In this document: positions 60,591 to 64,000 of the stretch, piece by piece
How the letters are laid out: every line of letters begins with the position of its first letter
Numbering within the stretch: the first letter of the stretch is position 1
Assembly: GCA_017434885.1 (NCBI GenBank)
Contig: JAFSGE010000041.1
Location: 1-64,000 of the forward strand
Reading direction: 5' to 3'
DNA from: Lachnospiraceae bacterium
Lineage (GTDB): Bacteria > Bacillota > Clostridia > Lachnospirales > Lachnospiraceae
DNA: 64,000 nt
Translations under genes and position numbers: made by a program
The notes under the pieces: model-generated
Databases searched by the model: none
Told to the model about the DNA's origin: nothing
The model's input: only the letters and a program-made list of their open reading frames with translations

Positions 60591-62243
60591 ATGAAAAAGA
60601 GATTTTTGGTAGCAATAATTTTAAGTATAGTTTTATGTATGGTGGGTTGTAACGTGCAGAAAGTGACGCAATCTGTTATATCTGAGAATGGGCAGGAAGA
60701 GCAACAAACAGAACCAAATAAGGATGATGAGCAGGAAACTGTTGCGGTAACAGAGCCACAAGGTGAACCTGAAACGTCAGAGAAACACAATAGTGAGACA
60801 GACCCTGAGAAGACACATTCAGAAGAGAAAGGAGCACCCAATGCGGTCTATCTTGATGTTACTTTTGAGGAACATTGGGACAGCTATTATGATGATGTTT
60901 TCCTGATGAGTGGAAAATATAATTCTATTGATTTACAAATCACTGACTATCCGGCATTGACGAAGGCAGTGAATACATTCAATGCAGAGTATATTGCGCA
61001 GACGCAAGGATATGTTGATAAGATAAAAGAGAATGCGCTGTCAGATTATAAAGAAAGTTCACCGGATAATTGGATGGGGCCATATGAATTTGAGTCAGAG
61101 ATGATTTTAAAACGCGCCGATGATGAAGTACTGGCGGTGGAAGAACAGATTTACTCTTATGAAGGCGGTATTCACGGGCTCTCTTTTTATAATACTTATA
61201 ATTTTGATGTACAGACAGGTGAGTGGATTGCACTGGAAAATGTGATTACCGATATGGATAGTCTGCCCGATATTTTGGAGGCAGAGATTATAGGAAAATA
61301 TCCGGATTTAGAACCTTGGAAGGAACCTTTGGCAGATGTTTTCCGGGATTATATTTCTCCTGTGCAGGAGGAATACCAACCTACATTTACATGGACTTTG
61401 GGATATGATGGTGTGACTTTTTATTTTAGTAATTATGAAATTGGAAGTTATGCGGAGGGGCTACAACAGATAACGGTTTGCTATAGTGAGTATCCGCAGA
61501 TTTTTGATGACGGTTACTTTAAAAATGTGGATGACAGTTATGTGATGGAATTGGATGATTTATGGAGTGGAACGGATACGGATTTAAACGGTGATGGAAT
61601 TACGGACTACGTTTCCGTAACGTGCAATTATGATTATGAAATGGATTATATTGAATCTTACAACGTAACCGTAAACGGAAATACCTTCACGCAGGAAAGC
61701 TATGGTTATGGATACAAAAGCTATCTGTTAAAAGCAGAGGACCGGAATTACATATATGTGGAACGGATGGTAGAGAATGATTATCGGCTGATAACCGTAT
61801 TTGAGATTACGCCAAATTCTGTGGAATATATGGGCGAAACCGGCGGTGGTATAGGTTGTTTTACCAATCCTTTTAATTTTGAAGTAGAAAAGCGCATGGA
61901 TGTGTTGAGTACTTACACCGCATCGGCAGACTGCTATGTGGGAGATGACGGAATGCCCGTGGAAAAAAATGGAATTTATGAAGTGAAAAGTGATATATCT
62001 ATTACATCCATAGCAGAAATTGAGGCGGAACTGGTAGATGAAGAAGGCAATCTCACAGGAGAAGGATATTGCTTCCCGGCAGGAACCGACTTTAAGTTTA
62101 TGGCTACAGACGGAGAGACCTTTGCGGATATGCTGACAAGTGACGGTCAAAGATGCAGATTATATACAGAAAATGGATGGCCTGTTACCGTAAACGGCAG
62201 AAACGCGGAAGAATGTTTTGAAATGCTCTGGTATGCAGGGTAA
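60591..62243 (+). CDS. Lipoprotein with DUF3298-like domain
   Basis: This 550-residue protein is exported as a lipoprotein (lipobox LCMVGCNV, Cys near 20). An acidic, Gln/Glu/Thr-rich linker (about 25-80) follows. The region about 85-310 resembles the DUF4163/DUF3298 pair (RsiV-like), with YEGGIHGLSFYNTYNFDVQTGE as the core. A calcium-loop-like DLNGDGITDYVSV (about 330-342) starts a second domain of FG-GAP-like sequence. The protein is anchored on the outer face of the membrane. RsiV-type proteins sense lysozyme, but here there is no sigma-factor gene, so the role is unknown. Confidence 0.75.
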   Translation: MKKRFLVAIILSIVLCMVGCNVQKVTQSVISENGQEEQQTEPNKDDEQETVAVTEPQGEPETSEKHNSETDPEKTHSEEKGAPNAVYLDVTFEEHWDSYYDDVFLMSGKYNSIDLQITDYPALTKAVNTFNAEYIAQTQGYVDKIKENALSDYKESSPDNWMGPYEFESEMILKRADDEVLAVEEQIYSYEGGIHGLSFYNTYNFDVQTGEWIALENVITDMDSLPDILEAEIIGKYPDLEPWKEPLADVFRDYISPVQEEYQPTFTWTLGYDGVTFYFSNYEIGSYAEGLQQITVCYSEYPQIFDDGYFKNVDDSYVMELDDLWSGTDTDLNGDGITDYVSVTCNYDYEMDYIESYNVTVNGNTFTQESYGYGYKSYLLKAEDRNYIYVERMVENDYRLITVFEITPNSVEYMGETGGGIGCFTNPFNFEVEKRMDVLSTYTASADCYVGDDGMPVEKNGIYEVKSDISITSIAEIEAELVDEEGNLTGEGYCFPAGTDFKFMATDGETFADMLTSDGQRCRLYTENGWPVTVNGRNAEECFEMLWYAG

Positions 62244-62258
62244 AAGGAGTTTAACAAT

Positions 62259-62774
62259 ATGACATTAGCAGACAGATTTGAATTTCGCAGTATCAGACCG
62301 GGAGAGGAAGACAGGGCGGTTGCCATTGAGCAGATATGTTTTCCGCCCCACGAGGCCTGTTCTGAGAAACATATGAAGGAGAGAATTGGCAAGGCACCGG
62401 AGCTTTTCTTAGTGGCAGTGAATAAAGAAACCGGAGAAATTGCAGGATTTTTGAATGGCATTGCAACAAATGAAATATCTTTTAGGGATGAATTTTTTAC
62501 AGATATAAGCCTGTATAACCCATTAGGCAAAAATGTCATGTTGCTTGGTCTTGATGTGCTTCCCGAATACCGCGGGCAGGGACTTGCAAGAGAAATTGTG
62601 CACCGCTATGCACAGCGTGAACGGCAAAATGGGCGCAATATGCTTACTTTGACCTGCCTTCAGGAAAAAGTAGAAATGTATCAAAGGATGGGATTTCGTG
62701 ATGACGGAATTGCCAATTCTGCATGGGGCGGCGAAGAGTGGCACCAAATGAGTCTTCCCATAAAGGATTTATAA
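62259..62774 (+). CDS. GNAT family N-acetyltransferase
   Basis: This 171-residue enzyme has the GNAT fold: EFRSIRPGEEDRAVAIEQICFPP at the N-terminus, and the acetyl-CoA loop in LGLDVLPEYRGQGLAREIVHR (R/QxxGxG/A as RGQGLA). TCLQEKVEMYQRMGFRDDG at the C-terminus matches the usual terminal motif. It transfers an acetyl group from acetyl-CoA to an amine, but the substrate is unknown. AAAGGAG precedes the ATG. It starts 15 bases after the lipoprotein stop. Confidence 0.88.
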   Translation: MTLADRFEFRSIRPGEEDRAVAIEQICFPPHEACSEKHMKERIGKAPELFLVAVNKETGEIAGFLNGIATNEISFRDEFFTDISLYNPLGKNVMLLGLDVLPEYRGQGLAREIVHRYAQRERQNGRNMLTLTCLQEKVEMYQRMGFRDDGIANSAWGGEEWHQMSLPIKDL

Positions 62775-62875
62775 AAAATAATAAAGCATACAAAATATTC
62801 CATTTTATCAATAGAAGTAATTTGAGAAATATGGTAAAATAAAGCAAGCTGTCATTACGAGAATGAGGGGGCATA

Positions 62876-64000
62876 ATGATGCAGACATATGACCAAAAAT
62901 ATTTTGATGCGAAAGCAAACAGAAGGGCAGGTACCACCTGGCTTACTTTGATGATTATCGTAACTGTTTACTACGGTGTGAAGATGGCAGAGGGAGAAGT
63001 CGGACTGAACTGGTTCATTTTATTTTCTGTCGTAGGATGGGCAGAGTACATATTCGGCGGGCTGATGTTAAAGCTGAAGGGAATGGACAACCCAAATTAT
63101 AAGTGGATACTTGGACTTGGATATCTTACTTTTTTTGCGGTTATTGCGTGGACTTCTCTGGATGAAGTATCTTATGTATTTATTTTACCGTTGATTTCGA
63201 TTTTGATTCTTTATAAAAACCCGAAATTAATTAAGGTTATGATGTGGGCAACCATGTTTGTACTGATTACCAGTAACCTTTACAAAGGCCGGGTAAAAGG
63301 TATGATGGAATTTGTTTCCAGTATTGACTGTGCATTGCAGTTTGCCATTGTTTTGTGCTGTTATGCATGTACCAACATGGCGATTAAGCATTTAGTAGAG
63401 TCAGACGGCGCACTGACAGGCTCTATTTCCGGCAATTTGGAGAGAGTGGTACAGACCGTTGAAAAGGTAAAAGTGGCAAGTAATGAAATTGTGGACGGCG
63501 TTACGGTAGTGAGAGAGCTTGCGGATGAAAACCGTATGGGAGCAGAAGATGTCGTAACGGATATGCAGAATCTTTCCGATGACAACGGCGTTCTAAATGA
63601 TAAAACAATGTCTTCCATGGAGATGACAAATGTTATCGATACACAGGTAAACAATGTGGCAGACCTGATGGACCAGGTGGTTACATTAATTGAGGCATCT
63701 GTAGAACATGCAAATATCAGCTCCGAGGAACTGACAGAAGTAGTCGAAACTACCAACAAAATGGCAGAGCTTTCTGCAGAGGTAGAAAAGGTTCTCGGAG
63801 AATTTAAAGAAGAATTCCAGAACGTTAAGAATGAAACAGGAACCATTGAAGGAATTACTTCAAAAACTAACCTGCTTGCATTAAATGCATCCATTGAAGC
63901 AGCGAGAGCCGGAGAGGCAGGCAAAGGTTTTGCGGTAGTTGCAAATGAAATCCGGGAACTCAGTAGCGGAACCCAGAATTCTTCCAACAGAATTATGAGT
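62876..64000 (+). CDS. Methyl-accepting chemotaxis protein (cut by the window edge)
   Basis: The open frame runs from ATG 62876 (or 62879) to the last base, 375 codons so far. The N-terminus holds about six membrane helices (about 20-165) with short loops and no large outer sensor, so it would sense within or near the membrane. The signalling domain follows, with the tip [25 protein letters not shown] visible (about 330-350, quoted in part as [18 protein letters not shown]). There is no HAMP domain that I can see. GAGGGG is the ribosome site. The 3' part is beyond the window. Confidence 0.9.
   Translation, partial: MMQTYDQKYFDAKANRRAGTTWLTLMIIVTVYYGVKMAEGEVGLNWFILFSVVGWAEYIFGGLMLKLKGMDNPNYKWILGLGYLTFFAVIAWTSLDEVSYVFILPLISILILYKNPKLIKVMMWATMFVLITSNLYKGRVKGMMEFVSSIDCALQFAIVLCCYACTNMAIKHLVESDGALTGSISGNLERVVQTVEKVKVASNEIVDGVTVVRELADENRMGAEDVVTDMQNLSDDNGVLNDKTMSSMEMTNVIDTQVNNVADLMDQVVTLIEASVEHANISSEELTEVVETTNKMAELSAEVEKVLGEFKEEFQNVKNETGTIEGITSKTNLLALNASIEAARAGEAGKGFAVVANEIRELSSGTQNSSNRIMS

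Overview
The window looks like a chromosomal segment of a low-GC Clostridia bacterium, most likely Lachnospiraceae. The evidence is two perfect parS palindromes directly upstream of parA-parB, a Clostridia-type serS, DUF4446 and DUF3881 genes, AGGAGG-type ribosome sites, and a carbohydrate locus laid out like Gram-positive yes/lpl loci. The left end lies near the replication origin, where parS-parAB normally sits.

Layout. 1-6.1 kb: tail of an unidentified gene, parS region, parA, parB, DUF4446, an HD-GYP protein, serS and DUF3881. 6.2-9.8 kb: tRNA-Arg(CCU), an ECF-transporter S component with a P-loop kinase, and a chemotaxis receptor. 9.9-34.2 kb: a large glycan-utilisation locus. It holds a GH31 alpha-xylosidase, a YesM-type sensor kinase, two CUT1 permeases, a binding lipoprotein, a DUF624 (YesL-like) protein, a nucleoside-hydrolase-like protein, GH3, an esterase, a YesN-type response regulator on the minus strand, GH43, a second binding lipoprotein, GH42, GH27 and an SGNH-type acetylesterase. 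The enzymes lack visible signal peptides and no ABC ATPase is present. This suggests that imported, acetylated, xylose- and galactose-bearing oligosaccharides are dismantled in the cytoplasm, with a shared ATPase encoded elsewhere. 34.2-46.3 kb: mostly housekeeping (DEDDh exonuclease, D,D-carboxypeptidase, TrmB, cytidylate-kinase-like protein, MATE pump, tRNA-Pro(CGG) plus a tRNA-derived relic, a second GH3, an HtrA-like protein without a catalytic triad, YhaM, RlmD).

46.4-55.4 kb: an AT-rich accessory island, apparently a decayed mobilisable element. It has a hairpin-rich non-coding front that could be an oriT, a ribbon-helix-helix protein, and a MobP-type relaxase with Sel1 repeats. Between those two mobilisation genes sit several unrecognised cargo genes and the scars of a second relaxase/RHH copy. 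The cargo includes a two-gene pair (249 + 335 aa), a 473-aa protein with a hydrophobic tail, and a small protein coupled to an HEYAH metalloprotease. These are the best candidates in the window for an undescribed, possibly defensive, system. No integrase is seen.

55.4-64 kb: an AraC regulator divergent from a heterodimeric ABC exporter with palindromes between them, a duplicated 32-bp TATAAT-plus-hairpin repeat, a flavin-reductase-like protein, a DUF3298-like lipoprotein, a GNAT acetyltransferase, and a second chemotaxis receptor cut by the window edge.

All family names come from reading motifs by eye. No database search was run.
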